From JAANXG01 sp049583715 (GTDB lineage: Bacteria; Pseudomonadota; Gammaproteobacteria; Arenicellales; JAANXG01): 64,000 nt of DNA. A program made the position numbers and the translations under genes. The stretch lies in contig JBAUWJ010000157.1 in NCBI GenBank assembly GCA_049583715.1, positions 1 through 64,000 of the forward strand, read 5' to 3'. Numbering within the stretch: position 1 is the first letter of the stretch; every line of letters starts with the position of its first letter. Under the pieces are notes generated by a model. It made no database searches. It saw nothing but the letters and a program-made list of their open reading frames with translations, and was not told the DNA's origin. Below, piece after piece: positions 1-8,984 of the stretch.

Positions 1-272
1 CTCCGGATTCCCATAAATATGAGGTAGGCGGCGCCGAGATACTTGACAGTGCTGAAGGCCACTGCCGAGGACGCCAGCAAGGCCGACAGGCCGAGAGCCG
101 CGGCGGCGATATGGAAGAACGAGCCGGCGGCGACGCCCAGGGCGGAGACCACGCCTGCGAGCCGGCCGCGGTCCAGGCTGCGCGCGACGATGTAGAGCAC
201 GGCCGGGCCGGGAATCACGATCAGGATCCCTGCCGCCACGAGGAACAGGGGGAGTCTCGACATATCGATCAT
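1..272 (-). CDS. LysE/RhtB-family exporter, N-terminal part (cut by window edge)
   Basis: About 90 residues are visible. The N-terminus is hydrophobic and carries the PGPAVLYIV-type segment (residues 19-27) that marks LysE/RhtB amino-acid exporters, followed by a Gly/Ala-rich helix (around 38-70). These inner-membrane proteins export amino acids or related metabolites; the substrate cannot be deduced. Start: ATG at 272 has a GAGG seven bases upstream; a second in-frame ATG lies at 263. The C-terminal half is outside the window. The family call is good, the function is family-level only. Confidence 0.8.
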   Translation of the reverse strand, partial: MIDMSRLPLFLVAAGILIVIPGPAVLYIVARSLDRGRLAGVVSALGVAAGSFFHIAAAALGLSALLASSAVAFSTVKYLGAAYLIFMGIR

Positions 273-354
273 ATCGCAGCCTCAGTCACGTGCGTCGGAG
301 ATCCGTCAGCGAGAGACATTGTGCCTGCATTCTCCTTGTGGAGGGCAAAGATCC

Positions 355-445
355 CACTCCCTTGGGGAGAGTGTTGGTGTGAGGGGGCGGTGCTTGGGAG
401 CCACCCTCACCCTGACCCTCTCGACTCGGGTTCCCCTCCTCCATC
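355..445. repeat. REP-like imperfect inverted repeat
   Basis: The arms at 367-385 and 404-422 are 19 bases each and match with about four mismatches after reverse complementation (GAGAG...TGAGGG type). Reading frames through it give the low-complexity Pro/Ser/Arg peptides typical of dispersed palindromes of this 'LTPTLSP' kind in environmental proteobacteria. It fills the gap between the exporter and the DUF1272 gene, and I see no gene in 273-562. Confidence 0.55.
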
Positions 446-562
446 CCTGGAGTTGTCCTGTCACCGGAAGAGGGGACTTTATTGATCTGCGCCCGGATTG
501 TATGGGAAGCGTGCGTTCTTCATGTCGCACCGCACCCCTATGTCGCTGCGCAATCCGGCTCT

Positions 563-871
563 TCATCGCCGCTCCGGCGCCGTGTCCCTGATGCCGGCGG
601 CGAACGCAGCCACCTCATCCGGGGGATGTTTCAGATGCACGCGCCTGGTGGACGCAGGCTGGTGCTCCAGGCCCACGCCGGGGCGGTGCGCCGTCCCGGG
701 GCGGATGGGGCGGGGGGTGAATCCGCCGCCGCAGTTGGGGCACACGTTGAAGAGCACGTTCTCCACGCAGTCGGCGCAGAAGGTGCACTCGTAGCTGCAG
801 ATACGGGCCTCGGTGGAGTCCGGAGGCAGGTCCTTGTCGCAGTACTCGCAGTTGGGGCGGAGCTCGAGCAT
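563..871 (-). CDS. DUF1272 family small zinc-ribbon-like protein
   Basis: The protein has 102 residues. The first 50 carry ordered cysteine pairs (CEYC at 8-11, CSYECTFCADC at 25-35, CPNC at 44-47), the signature of DUF1272; these are probably metal ligands. The C-terminal half is less conserved and ends in a polar tail. No biochemical function is established for the family. It is transcribed alone or with the acetyltransferase upstream of it (start 1430, stop 939). The family call is confident. Confidence 0.85.
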   Translation of the reverse strand: MLELRPNCEYCDKDLPPDSTEARICSYECTFCADCVENVLFNVCPNCGGGFTPRPIRPGTAHRPGVGLEHQPASTRRVHLKHPPDEVAAFAAGIRDTAPERR

Positions 872-938
872 GGTCGTATCTTTTTGGGGTGGTCGCCGAC
901 CGTATGTCCTCCGGCGCCGGGTTGCGTTGGGCCGTACC

Positions 939-1430
939 CTATTTTGCCGGAGTTTCGTTGCCGAGTGTAATGGCGAACAATGGCAGGTAGCGTCCCGGGA
1001 TGCTTCCGGACTCGAGGGTCCCGATCTCCTCGCCCCCCGCGGCGCGATAGAAACCGACGGCGTTGGGGTCGCCCTGGATGATCAGGCGTCGGGCGCCGAG
1101 AGCGGTCGCGCGGCGTTTCGCATGCTCGATCAGGGCGCGGCCCGTGCCGGTCCCCACGTGCCGCGGCTCCACGAACATCGCAGCGAGCTCGCAGTCACCG
1201 TCGGCGAGCTGCTCGAGGGCATGGAAGCCGCGTATCCCGCCCTCGTCCTCGGCCACGAAACAGTGGTAGGAATTGCGGACCAGCATCGCCGGGGTCACCG
1301 CCAGCTCCTCGCGACAGGCCTCCATGAAGTCCGGCGGATAACCCCACATCGCCTTGGAGCGCATGGCCAGGTCGCTCAAATGCGACGCCTCCTCCGGGCG
1401 CGCCTCGCGGATTCGAAGGCTCGCGCTCAT
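939..1430 (-). CDS. GNAT-family N-acetyltransferase
   Basis: The protein has 163 residues. Motif A of the GNAT fold is visible as LAAMFVEPRHVGTGTGRALI (about 82-101), with the R/Q-x-x-G-x-G/A acetyl-CoA loop in the form HVGTGTG, followed by the beta-strand region IIQGDPNAVGFYRAAGGEE near 115-135. The substrate is unknown; small-molecule amines or peptide N-termini are both possible. The ATG at 1430 was chosen because the longer frame reads into the preceding enolase-like gene, whose stop lies 4 bases upstream. It therefore probably ends the kinase/enolase operon. Confidence 0.85.
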   Translation of the reverse strand: MSASLRIREARPEEASHLSDLAMRSKAMWGYPPDFMEACREELAVTPAMLVRNSYHCFVAEDEGGIRGFHALEQLADGDCELAAMFVEPRHVGTGTGRALIEHAKRRATALGARRLIIQGDPNAVGFYRAAGGEEIGTLESGSIPGRYLPLFAITLGNETPAK

Positions 1431-1434
1431 CCGC

Positions 1435-2739
1435 TCACCCCACCTGCCCCCGGGGCCGCCCCCAGGGAAATTTCTGATTCGGCGGGAGGGCGCCGCTTCC
1501 CTCCAAGGCCTCTGCGATCCGCAGGCCCTCGTTCCACTTCGCCATGCGCTCCGAGCGCGAGAATGAGCCCACCTTGAGCTGTTCGACATCCCATCCCACC
1601 GCGAGGTGCACGATCGTGACGTCCTCGCTTTCCCCCGACCTCGCCGAGGCGATCGCATTCCAGCCGGCGCGGCGTGCCGCCTCCAGTGCAGCGCGGGTCT
1701 CGGTAAGAGTGCCCGCCTGGTTGGGCTTGATCAACGCGGCGTTACAGGCGCCCATCGCCGCGGCGGATTCGATCCGTGCGCCATTGGTGCAGACGAAATC
1801 GTCTGCCACGACCTCCACGACATCCCCGGCGCCGGCGGTGAAGCGTGCCAGGACATCGGCATCGTCCTCGGCCAGGGGGTCCTCGATGGCGAGGATCGGG
1901 TAACGCCGCAGCCAGGCCAGCAACAGCTCGCACAGGCCGTCACTGTCCAGCTCCCGGCCGTCGCGCGCCAAGTGGTAGCGGCCCTCCCGCTGGAGCTCGC
2001 CGGCGGCGATGTCGAGTGAGATGCCCACGTCCTCGCCGGGGCGCAGTCCCGCTCTTTCGATGGCACGCAGCAGGTAGTCGAGCCCCTGCTCATTCGAATC
2101 GAACGCCGGCCACCAGCCCCCCTCGTCGGCGACGCCGGCCAGCAGGCCCTCCGCCTCCAGCAGCTCGCCGGCGGCGCGATAGACCTCCGCGCTCCAGTCG
2201 AGCGCCTGCGCGTAGCTGCCCGCGCCCCGGGGGATCACCATGAAATCCTGTACGTCCACCCGGCGTCCGGCGTGGGCGCCGCCGCCGAAGATCTGTATCT
2301 CGGGCAGGGGCAGCCGGTGATCGCGGTGCCCGTTGCCGAGGTATTGCCAGAGCGGCATGGTGTGCGCCGCCGCCGCGGCGTGTGCGACCGCCATGGACAC
2401 CGCAACGATGGCGTTGCCGCCGAGCCGCGACTTGTCGGCCGTGCCGTCGAGCTCGATCAGGGCGGCGTCAATGGCGGCCTGATCCGTGCAATCGAGGCCG
2501 TGCAGGGCCTTTGATATGTCACCGCTCACCGCGGCCACGGCCCTGCGGACATCGTAGCCGCCGAACCCTGGCCCGCCGTCCCGCAGGTCCACCGCCTCGC
2601 CCCGGCCTCTCGAAGCGCCCGCCGGCGCGATGGCCCTTCCGGTCTCCCCGGTGCTCAGGCGGACTTCGGCTTCCACCGTGGGACGCCCCCGCGAGTCCCA
2701 CACCCGTCTTCCCGCGACCTGCGCTATGCGCATGCTCAT
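1435..2739 (-). CDS. Enolase-like protein with altered active site
   Basis: The protein has 434 residues and aligns over its whole length with enolase (phosphopyruvate hydratase). Recognisable landmarks are the DSRGRPTVEAEV start, the GGGAHAG loop with His156, DEGG with Glu206, metal ligands Asp243, Glu286 and Asp313/314, Lys338 in IKPNQAG and Lys389. Two catalytic positions differ: the His of the canonical SHRSGE motif (yeast His373) is Ala366, and the Glu of QEF (yeast Glu168) is Asp165. The mobile loop reads AGASRG, not SGASTG. The ATG at 2739 overlaps the kinase stop (ATGA), so the two are translationally coupled; another ATG lies at 2733. It may have a changed or weakened activity; a substrate other than 2-phosphoglycerate is inference. 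Confidence 0.85.
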   Translation of the reverse strand: MSMRIAQVAGRRVWDSRGRPTVEAEVRLSTGETGRAIAPAGASRGRGEAVDLRDGGPGFGGYDVRRAVAAVSGDISKALHGLDCTDQAAIDAALIELDGTADKSRLGGNAIVAVSMAVAHAAAAAHTMPLWQYLGNGHRDHRLPLPEIQIFGGGAHAGRRVDVQDFMVIPRGAGSYAQALDWSAEVYRAAGELLEAEGLLAGVADEGGWWPAFDSNEQGLDYLLRAIERAGLRPGEDVGISLDIAAGELQREGRYHLARDGRELDSDGLCELLLAWLRRYPILAIEDPLAEDDADVLARFTAGAGDVVEVVADDFVCTNGARIESAAAMGACNAALIKPNQAGTLTETRAALEAARRAGWNAIASARSGESEDVTIVHLAVGWDVEQLKVGSFSRSERMAKWNEGLRIAEALEGSGALPPNQKFPWGRPRGQVG

Positions 2740-3740
2740 CTCAATTCCTCGCGCCAGGACAGGGCGATCTCTCCCAGGCCCGATGGCGGATCCTGGATCA
2801 GACGCCGGGCGCAACGCCTGACCTTGTCACGGTCGGTGTTCGTGGTGATGTATTCCACCGGCGACTTGCCGTCCACGCGGGCGAGAAACAGCGCCGGCAG
2901 CAGGGCGGTGGCGCGCTCCTCGAGGGCCGCCGGCTCCTCCCAGTCGACGCCTTGCAGGTACGCCGCGCACAGCGCGTCGAAGCAGTCCAGGTAGAGCAGC
3001 GCCGCGGGCGGGCGCGCGAGGCACTTGAGCAGCATGTGATTGAGACAGAAGGCGAGGTCGAACGCGGGATCGCCGATGCAGGCGCATTCGGCATCCAGCA
3101 ACACGGGACGTGTCGGCCCGATCAGGATGTTCTTCGGGCTGACGTCGCCGTGGATCATGGCCTTGCGTGTCTGCGACGTGCGCAGGCTGAGCGCTTCCAG
3201 CCGCGCCGCCAGATCCGGATGCCTGATGGCAGTGGCCAGCAGATAGGGCTCGAGCCGGATGGCGTGGAAGATGTCGGTGCCGGGAAACCGGGCCGATACC
3301 TCAGGGTCGCCGGCGGTGGCGGAATGAATCCGGCACAGCGTTCGGCCGACGTTTGCGGCGTCGCCAGTGTGTGCCCGGCCCGCGAGCAGCCTGCTCTTCC
3401 AGAGCTCGTAAGTGAGCGGATCCAGGTAGTCCATGATGAAGAACATCCGCTCGTCGTCCCGGCAGCGCACGCGGGGAGCGGTGCCGGGGGCTACCCGGTT
3501 GGCGACGTCGTTCCAGCGCGCCTCGTAAACGTTGCGTTCCAACGGTGCATACCAGTCCGCCTCCACCTTCAGCCGTTCCAGCGCCTGCTTGACGCAGAAC
3601 GTCCGGCCGCCCGCCTCCACTTTCCAGATCTCGGAGGACACGCCGCCGGCGAGCGGCGTCACGATAACGTCCGAGCCGGTTTCCAGCAGGCCGTGGTCGC
3701 GCAGAACCGCTTCGATCTCACTGCCGGTGATGGCACTCAC
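2736..3740 (-). CDS. APH-fold small-molecule kinase (phosphotransferase family)
   Basis: The protein has 334 residues. It shows the aminoglycoside/choline/methylthioribose kinase fold: an N-lobe with the ATP-binding lysine near GRTFCVKQAL (about 45-54), the catalytic HGDVSPKN (about 199-206), and the metal-binding LLDAECACIGDPAFDLA (about 214-230). The start is a GTG without an obvious Shine-Dalgarno. Its stop overlaps the start of the enolase-like gene, so the two products probably act in one pathway, for example phosphorylating an alcohol that the partner then acts on. The substrate is unknown. Antibiotic resistance is not implied by the fold. Confidence 0.8.
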   Translation of the reverse strand: MSAITGSEIEAVLRDHGLLETGSDVIVTPLAGGVSSEIWKVEAGGRTFCVKQALERLKVEADWYAPLERNVYEARWNDVANRVAPGTAPRVRCRDDERMFFIMDYLDPLTYELWKSRLLAGRAHTGDAANVGRTLCRIHSATAGDPEVSARFPGTDIFHAIRLEPYLLATAIRHPDLAARLEALSLRTSQTRKAMIHGDVSPKNILIGPTRPVLLDAECACIGDPAFDLAFCLNHMLLKCLARPPAALLYLDCFDALCAAYLQGVDWEEPAALEERATALLPALFLARVDGKSPVEYITTNTDRDKVRRCARRLIQDPPSGLGEIALSWREELR

Positions 3741-4292
3741 GGGGAATCATTGGAAGATTCTGTCTCATGGATGGTAAAGCATTGGCAAGACGATGTGTGG
3801 CCGGGCCGTTGGACGCCCGACGGCGTCTTGCGCCTCAACACCGCGCCGGCGACCGCGGCGAAGGTGGTGACGCAGAAGTCGATGGCGCCCGGCACCGCGT
3901 CTCCGAGACAGCCGTGCCCGTGGTCCCCTTCGAGGCGCGCCCGGATGCGGCCGGGACGGTGCTAAGCTTCCTGGCCCATGCGGGAGTGATGCTCGTCCAT
4001 CGGTACATCCTGAGGTTTGCACTGCCCGCAGTCTGAACGCACCATTCGCGGCAGTGATTGACCCAGGTCACGGCCGGTCCGACGCGCAGGACTTACAACG
4101 CGCATCGTGGGATCGCGTGCTTCGCGAGACGCCGGCGGGCCCGAAGCCCGCCCAGCATGCGCTCGCGGCCGTCCACCGCAGGGACGTTGAAATGAGTCCG
4201 GGGCGCTGGCGACGAGATGCGGGTAATGTCTCCCCGGTTTCAACCCGCAGAAGCGCGAAACCAAACCTCTGCCATATCGTTTACTATGCGTT
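3741..4292. other. Intergenic stretch with no convincing gene
   Basis: About 550 bases separate the kinase and the efflux operon, which are divergent. Open frames exist on both strands, but none has a good start, codon bias or a recognisable motif. A minus-strand frame at about 3745-3960 gives a plausible-looking stretch (AIDFCVTTFAAVAGAVLRR) but lacks a start. It may be a relic. No clear sigma-70 promoter was seen. Confidence 0.4.
4134..4152. other. Perfect 7-bp inverted repeat (GGCGGGC / GCCCGCC)
   Basis: A 7-bp GC stem with a 5-base loop (CCGAA) lies about 140 bases upstream of the efflux operon. No T-run follows on either strand, so a terminator is not supported. It resembles the other short palindromes in this window. 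Confidence 0.4.
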
Positions 4293-5768
4293 ATGTCCGT
4301 TTCTGACAGCTCACCGGCGCCGCCAGGACGCCTCCTTGCCGCTGCGCCAGGCGTCGGCGTGGTCGTCTTCCTGATGGTCTTTCTGTCGGGTTGCGCCGCG
4401 GTGGGCAAGGGCTACAACCCGCCCAGGACACAGGTGCCGGCGAGCTGGCAGGGAGCGACCGCGGGCGGCGCCGCGAAGGGGGCCGATCTCGGCCAGTGGT
4501 GGCGACGCTTCCAGGACCCGGTGCTGGATGACCTGGTCACCAAAGCGCTGGCGGCGAGCACCGACCTGAAGACCGCCCGGGCGCAGCTCCGCGAGGCGCG
4601 GGCGCGCCGGGACGTGGCGCGCGCCGGCCTCGGGCCGACTGTGACGGCTTCGGCGTCCGCCAGCCGCAGCGGAAGCGACGGACCCGGAAGCATCGACACC
4701 TCGGGTGTCTCGACGCGCGACCTGTATCAAGCGGGTTTTGACGCGAGCTGGGAGCCCGACGTCTTCGGAGGGGCCCGCCGGGGCCTCGAGGCCGCCGAAG
4801 CCGACGTCGGAGCGAGCGTGGAAAGTCTGCGCGACGTCCAGGTGAGCCTGGTTGCGGAGGTGGCGCGGGACTACACGGACCTTCGCACCGGCGAGAAGCG
4901 GTTGTCCATTGCCGAGGATAATGTCTCGGCCCAGGAGGAGCTCTACAAGCTCACGCGCTGGCGCCGCCAGGCCGGTCTGGCCTCGGAGCTCGACGAGGCC
5001 CAGGCCTCGACTCTGTTGCAGCAGACCCGCGCCAGCCTGCCCGCGCTGCACACGGCCGTGGTCGAGGCCCGCTACAGTCTGGATATCCTGCTGGCGGTTC
5101 CGCCGGGTGGCTTGCAACAGATTTTGAAGAGCGCCGACGGCATCCCGAAGGCCAGCGACCGGGTCGCGGTGGGCATCCCCGCCGACACGCTTCGCCAGCG
5201 GCCCGACGTGCGCGCGGCGGAGCGCCGCCTGGCCGCGCAGACGTCACGCCTGGATCAGGCCGAGGCCGAGCGCTATCCGAGCTTCCGTTTGACGGGGTCA
5301 TTAGGCCTCCAGGCCGTGACGCTCGCCGGTCTCGGCGACACTTCGACCCACTCGTTGCTCGGCAGCATCACCGCACCGATCTTCGAGGCCGGGCGTATTC
5401 GCGCGGATATCGAGGTCCAAAACGCATTGCTGGAACAGGCCCGGGTCGCCTATCAGAAGACCGTGTTGACGGCCCTGCAGGATGTCGAGAACGCGCTCGT
5501 GGAGCTCTCCAACACGGGCCGGCGCCGGGATGAGCTGAGCGGCGCGGTCGCGTCGGCGCGCCAGGCGCTGGACCTGGCGCGGCAGCAGTACAGCGCGGGC
5601 CTGGTCGACTTTCAGACGGTGCTGGACAGCGAGCGTACGGTGCTCAATCTCGAAGACCAGCTCGCGAGCAGCACCGGCGACCACAGCGACGCCTTGATTC
5701 AACTCTACAAAGCCCTCGGTGGCGGCTGGACGCCGGAGAGCGCGGCGAAAGCCCAGGAATCATCATGA
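4293..5768 (+). CDS. NodT/TolC-type outer-membrane efflux lipoprotein
   Basis: The protein has 491 residues, the usual length for outer-membrane factors of the NodT family. A signal sequence ends in the lipobox LSGC (Cys34), predicting a lipidated N-terminus. It has the family's GYNPP-type start, the WWRRFQDPVLDDLV segment and two repeats of long helices, with SxD/DxxRA-type landmarks (LRQRPDVRAAERRLAAQ near 300). It should form the exit duct of the tripartite pump whose adaptor and ABC subunits follow. The stop overlaps the adaptor ATG (ATGA). No clear ribosome-binding site precedes the ATG. Confidence 0.9.
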   Translation: MSVSDSSPAPPGRLLAAAPGVGVVVFLMVFLSGCAAVGKGYNPPRTQVPASWQGATAGGAAKGADLGQWWRRFQDPVLDDLVTKALAASTDLKTARAQLREARARRDVARAGLGPTVTASASASRSGSDGPGSIDTSGVSTRDLYQAGFDASWEPDVFGGARRGLEAAEADVGASVESLRDVQVSLVAEVARDYTDLRTGEKRLSIAEDNVSAQEELYKLTRWRRQAGLASELDEAQASTLLQQTRASLPALHTAVVEARYSLDILLAVPPGGLQQILKSADGIPKASDRVAVGIPADTLRQRPDVRAAERRLAAQTSRLDQAEAERYPSFRLTGSLGLQAVTLAGLGDTSTHSLLGSITAPIFEAGRIRADIEVQNALLEQARVAYQKTVLTALQDVENALVELSNTGRRRDELSGAVASARQALDLARQQYSAGLVDFQTVLDSERTVLNLEDQLASSTGDHSDALIQLYKALGGGWTPESAAKAQESS

Positions 5769-7072
5769 ACAAGCAACAAGACGTGCAGGTGGAAACCGCG
5801 CGCAGCCTGGAGGAGATACTCGCGCAGGGCGGCAAGCCCCGCCGCTTCGCCCGCCTCAGACCGTGGATCGTCGTGGCACTGGTGCTGGCGGCCGCGGTGC
5901 TGGCCTACCGCTTCATCTGGGGTACGGGCGAAAGCGGGCAGCTTCGCTATCACACCGAGGCAGCGGTCGTCGGGAACCTGGTGGTCAATGTGTCCGCCAC
6001 CGGCAACCTGCAGCCTACCAACCAGGTGGACGTCGGCAGCGAGCTGTCCGGGATCGTGGAGCAGGTGTTCGTGGATGACAACGATCACGTAAAGAAGGGG
6101 GAAGTCCTGGCCCAACTGGATGTTTCCAAGCTTCAGGATGCGGTGGCCAAATCGCGCGCCAACCTGGACGCCGCCAAGGCGAAGGTCGAACAGACCGAGG
6201 CAACCCTCGCCGAGGATCAGGCCAACCTCGCCCGGCTCGAGGACGTAGCAAAGCTGTCCGGCGGCAAAGTGCCGTCCAAGAACGACATGGCGGCGGCGCA
6301 GGCCAATGCGAAACGTGCCCAGGCCGATGTCGCCAGCGCCAATGCCAGCGTCGCCCAGGCCCGGGCCGACCTGCAGTCCGACCAGACCAACCTCGGCAAG
6401 GCGACCATCCGCTCGCCCATAGACGGCGTCGTCCTCACTCGCCAGGTCGAGCCCGGCCAGACCGTGGCCGCCTCGTTTCAGGCGCCGGTGCTGTTCACCC
6501 TGGCCGAGGACCTCACCAAAATGGAGCTGCAGGTGGACGTCGACGAGGCCGACGTGGGCAAGGTGCAGGTGGGTCAGGACGCCACGTTCACCGTCGACGC
6601 CTGGCCCGGCCGGGAATACAAAGCCGTCATCACCCAAGTGGGCTACGGCTCCCAGACCACGGCCGGTGTCGTGTCCTATCCGGCGAAGCTGCAAGTCGAC
6701 AATGACGACCTCAGCCTCAGGCCCGGCATGACCGCCACCGCCGATATCACCACCCTGACACGGAAAAATGTTCTCCTGGTCAGCAACGCGGCGCTGCGCT
6801 TCACGCCGCCCGTCCAGTCAGCCGAGCAGGCGAGCTCGGGCGGCGGGCTGCTCCGCGCCCTCATCCCCCATCGGCCGCACCGGGAGCGGCGACAGGAGCC
6901 GGAGCCCGCTATCGGCGAAGGCAATCACCGCGTCTGGGTACTCGAGAACGACAAGCCCGTGGCGGTGCAGGTGAAGACCGGGCCCACCGATGGCCGCATG
7001 ACGGAGATTACGGCGGGCGGCATCAAGGCGGGGACGAAGGTGATCACCGAGGCACTGACCGGCAAGCAATGA
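5765..7072 (+). CDS. MacA-like periplasmic adaptor subunit
   Basis: The protein has 435 residues. An N-terminal membrane anchor (about 35-52) is followed by a lipoyl/barrel-sandwich domain (VDVGSELSGIVEQVFVDDNDHVKKGEVLAQLD, about 88-120), an Ala/Gln-rich coiled-coil hairpin (about 120-215), the return lipoyl half (ATIRSPIDGVVLTRQVEPGQTV) and beta-barrel domains. Unlike typical MacA, residues about 355-385 form an Arg-rich insert (PHRPHRERRQEPE). It links the inner-membrane ABC transporter with the outer-membrane duct. Four-base overlaps on both sides indicate one operon. Confidence 0.88.
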   Translation: MNKQQDVQVETARSLEEILAQGGKPRRFARLRPWIVVALVLAAAVLAYRFIWGTGESGQLRYHTEAAVVGNLVVNVSATGNLQPTNQVDVGSELSGIVEQVFVDDNDHVKKGEVLAQLDVSKLQDAVAKSRANLDAAKAKVEQTEATLAEDQANLARLEDVAKLSGGKVPSKNDMAAAQANAKRAQADVASANASVAQARADLQSDQTNLGKATIRSPIDGVVLTRQVEPGQTVAASFQAPVLFTLAEDLTKMELQVDVDEADVGKVQVGQDATFTVDAWPGREYKAVITQVGYGSQTTAGVVSYPAKLQVDNDDLSLRPGMTATADITTLTRKNVLLVSNAALRFTPPVQSAEQASSGGGLLRALIPHRPHRERRQEPEPAIGEGNHRVWVLENDKPVAVQVKTGPTDGRMTEITAGGIKAGTKVITEALTGKQ

Positions 7073-7782
7073 CCCGCAGCTCCCCTCTCATCCGCCTGGC
7101 CGGCATCACCAAGACCTATGGCCGGGGCCAGGCCGCCATTCAGGCCCTGCGGGGCGTGGACCTGCAGATACAGACGGGAGAGTTCGTCGCCATTATGGGC
7201 CCGAGCGGCTCGGGGAAATCGACGGCAATGAACATCCTGGGGTGCCTGGACGTGCCGACGACCGGCGCGTACGAGTTCCAGGGCGTGCACGTGGAGAAGC
7301 TGACACGCAATGAGCGCGCCCTGCTGCGCCGGTACTTCCTCGGTTTCGTGTTCCAGGGCTTCAATCTGCTCTCGCGCACCACCGCTCTCGAGAATGTCGA
7401 GCTGCCCCTGGTCTACCGCGGCGACGCCGCGGCGGTGCGGCATGCGGCGGCGAACGCCGCGTTGGAGCATGTCGGCCTCGGTGGGTGGGGGAGCCATACG
7501 CCTTCGGAGCTGTCGGGCGGCCAGCAGCAGCGGGTGGCGATCGCCCGCGCGCTCGTGACCCGCCCCTCGGTGCTGCTGGCGGACGAGCCCACCGGCAACC
7601 TCGACACGCACACCAGCCAGGAGATCATGGAGCTGGTGTGCGGACTCAACCGGGATGAGGGCATCACGGTGCTCATGGTGACCCACGAGCCGGACATGGC
7701 CGCCTACGCGAAGCGCGTCATCCACTTTCTGGATGGCCGGGTGGAAAGTGACCGGCTCAGCAGCGAGACCACGGTGGCCTGA
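7069..7782 (+). CDS. MacB/LolD-type ABC transporter ATPase
   Basis: The protein has 237 residues. It has a Walker A GPSGSGKST (about 44-52), a Q-loop FQGFN, the signature LSGGQQQR (about 146-153), Walker B VLLADEPTGNLD (about 167-178) and the H-loop THE. In MacB the ATPase and permease are fused; here they are separate genes. The ATG overlaps the adaptor stop, and the stop overlaps the permease ATG. It energises macrolide-, peptide- or lipid-type export; the substrate is unknown. Confidence 0.92.
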   Translation: MTRSSPLIRLAGITKTYGRGQAAIQALRGVDLQIQTGEFVAIMGPSGSGKSTAMNILGCLDVPTTGAYEFQGVHVEKLTRNERALLRRYFLGFVFQGFNLLSRTTALENVELPLVYRGDAAAVRHAAANAALEHVGLGGWGSHTPSELSGGQQQRVAIARALVTRPSVLLADEPTGNLDTHTSQEIMELVCGLNRDEGITVLMVTHEPDMAAYAKRVIHFLDGRVESDRLSSETTVA

Positions 7783-8984
7783 TGCTCTGGACCACTCTGC
7801 TTCTCTCCCTCAGAGCCATCCGGCGCAACCTGCTGCGTTCCTCGCTCACCATCCTGGGAGTGGTGATCGGCGTTGCAGCCGTCATCACCATGGTGACCCT
7901 CGGCAACGGCGCCACCAAGGCGGTTTCCGACCAGATCGCCAGCATGGGAAGCAACCTGATCATCCTGATCCCCGGCCAGCATTTCGGGCCGGGGTCCGAA
8001 GGGGTGCCCGAATTCAAGGCAAGCGATGTGGAGGCCATCCGCAACCAGATCACCTCCGTCGCGGCGGTGGCTCCGGTGGCGAGCAAAAGCGTGACGGTCG
8101 TTTACCAGGCTCGCAACTGGACGACCAACGTCACTGGCACCAATGACGATTACTTCCTGGCCGGCAACTGGCAGCTCGCCGAGGGGCGCACGTTCACACA
8201 AGCCGAGGAGCGGGCCGGCAAGGCGGTGTGTGTCATCGGAGACACGATACGCAAGAATCTGTTCGGCGGTGAGAATCCGGTGGGCAGCGAGATACGCGTG
8301 CAGAAGTTCGCCTGTCAGGTCATCGGCCTGCTCAAGGCAAAGGGACAGTCGGCCATGGGCTCGGACCAGGATGAGACAGTGGTGATGCCGCTTCGCACCG
8401 TGCAGCGTCGTCTCACGGGCAGCCAGGACGTGCACCGGTTGATGGTCTCCGTCAAGGACGGCGCCTCCATAGACGCGGTCAAAGAGCAGCTCGTGCTGTT
8501 GATGCGCGAGCGGCGCAACATCAGCCGCAGCGAGGAGGACGATTTCCGTGTCCTGGACACCCGCCAGATTGCCGAGGCCCTCACCGGAACCACCCAGATC
8601 CTGACGATGCTGCTGGGCGCGGTGGCGGCAGTGAGCCTGCTGGTGGGCGGCATCGGTATTATGAACATCATGCTGGTGTCGGTTACCGAGCGCACGCGCG
8701 AGATCGGCATCCGCCTGGCCATCGGCGCGCTGGAGCGGGAAGTGCTGCTTCAGTTCCTGATCGAGGCGGTGGTGCTCTCCAGTCTCGGGGGACTGGCGGG
8801 CCTGGCCATCGCCACCGGCGCCTCCGTGGGGCTGACCACGGTGCTCAAAGTGCCCTATGTCTTCAACCCGGGCATCAACCTGCTGTCTTTCCTGTTCTCC
8901 GCGGTCATCGGTGTGATCTTCGGCTACTTTCCCGCTCGCCGCGCCGCCCGGCTCGATCCCATCGAGGCGCTGAGGCACGAGTAG
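7782..8984 (+). CDS. MacB-type ABC transporter permease (FtsX family)
   Basis: The protein has 400 residues. One TM helix near the N-terminus (about 18-40) is followed by a large periplasmic MacB_PCD domain (about 45-270) and then three TM helices in the C-terminal FtsX domain, with the conserved VGGIGIMNIMLVSVTERTREIGIRLAIGA (about 290-318). This is the topology of mechanotransmitting type VII ABC exporters. It is the last gene of the operon; the stop codon runs into a REP-like sequence. Confidence 0.9.
   Translation: MLWTTLLLSLRAIRRNLLRSSLTILGVVIGVAAVITMVTLGNGATKAVSDQIASMGSNLIILIPGQHFGPGSEGVPEFKASDVEAIRNQITSVAAVAPVASKSVTVVYQARNWTTNVTGTNDDYFLAGNWQLAEGRTFTQAEERAGKAVCVIGDTIRKNLFGGENPVGSEIRVQKFACQVIGLLKAKGQSAMGSDQDETVVMPLRTVQRRLTGSQDVHRLMVSVKDGASIDAVKEQLVLLMRERRNISRSEEDDFRVLDTRQIAEALTGTTQILTMLLGAVAAVSLLVGGIGIMNIMLVSVTERTREIGIRLAIGALEREVLLQFLIEAVVLSSLGGLAGLAIATGASVGLTTVLKVPYVFNPGINLLSFLFSAVIGVIFGYFPARRAARLDPIEALRHE

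Noticed and set aside
3767..4036. 89-codon frame on the plus strand between kinase and efflux operon
   Set aside because: No homology or motif, poor start; overlapping frames on both strands look alike.
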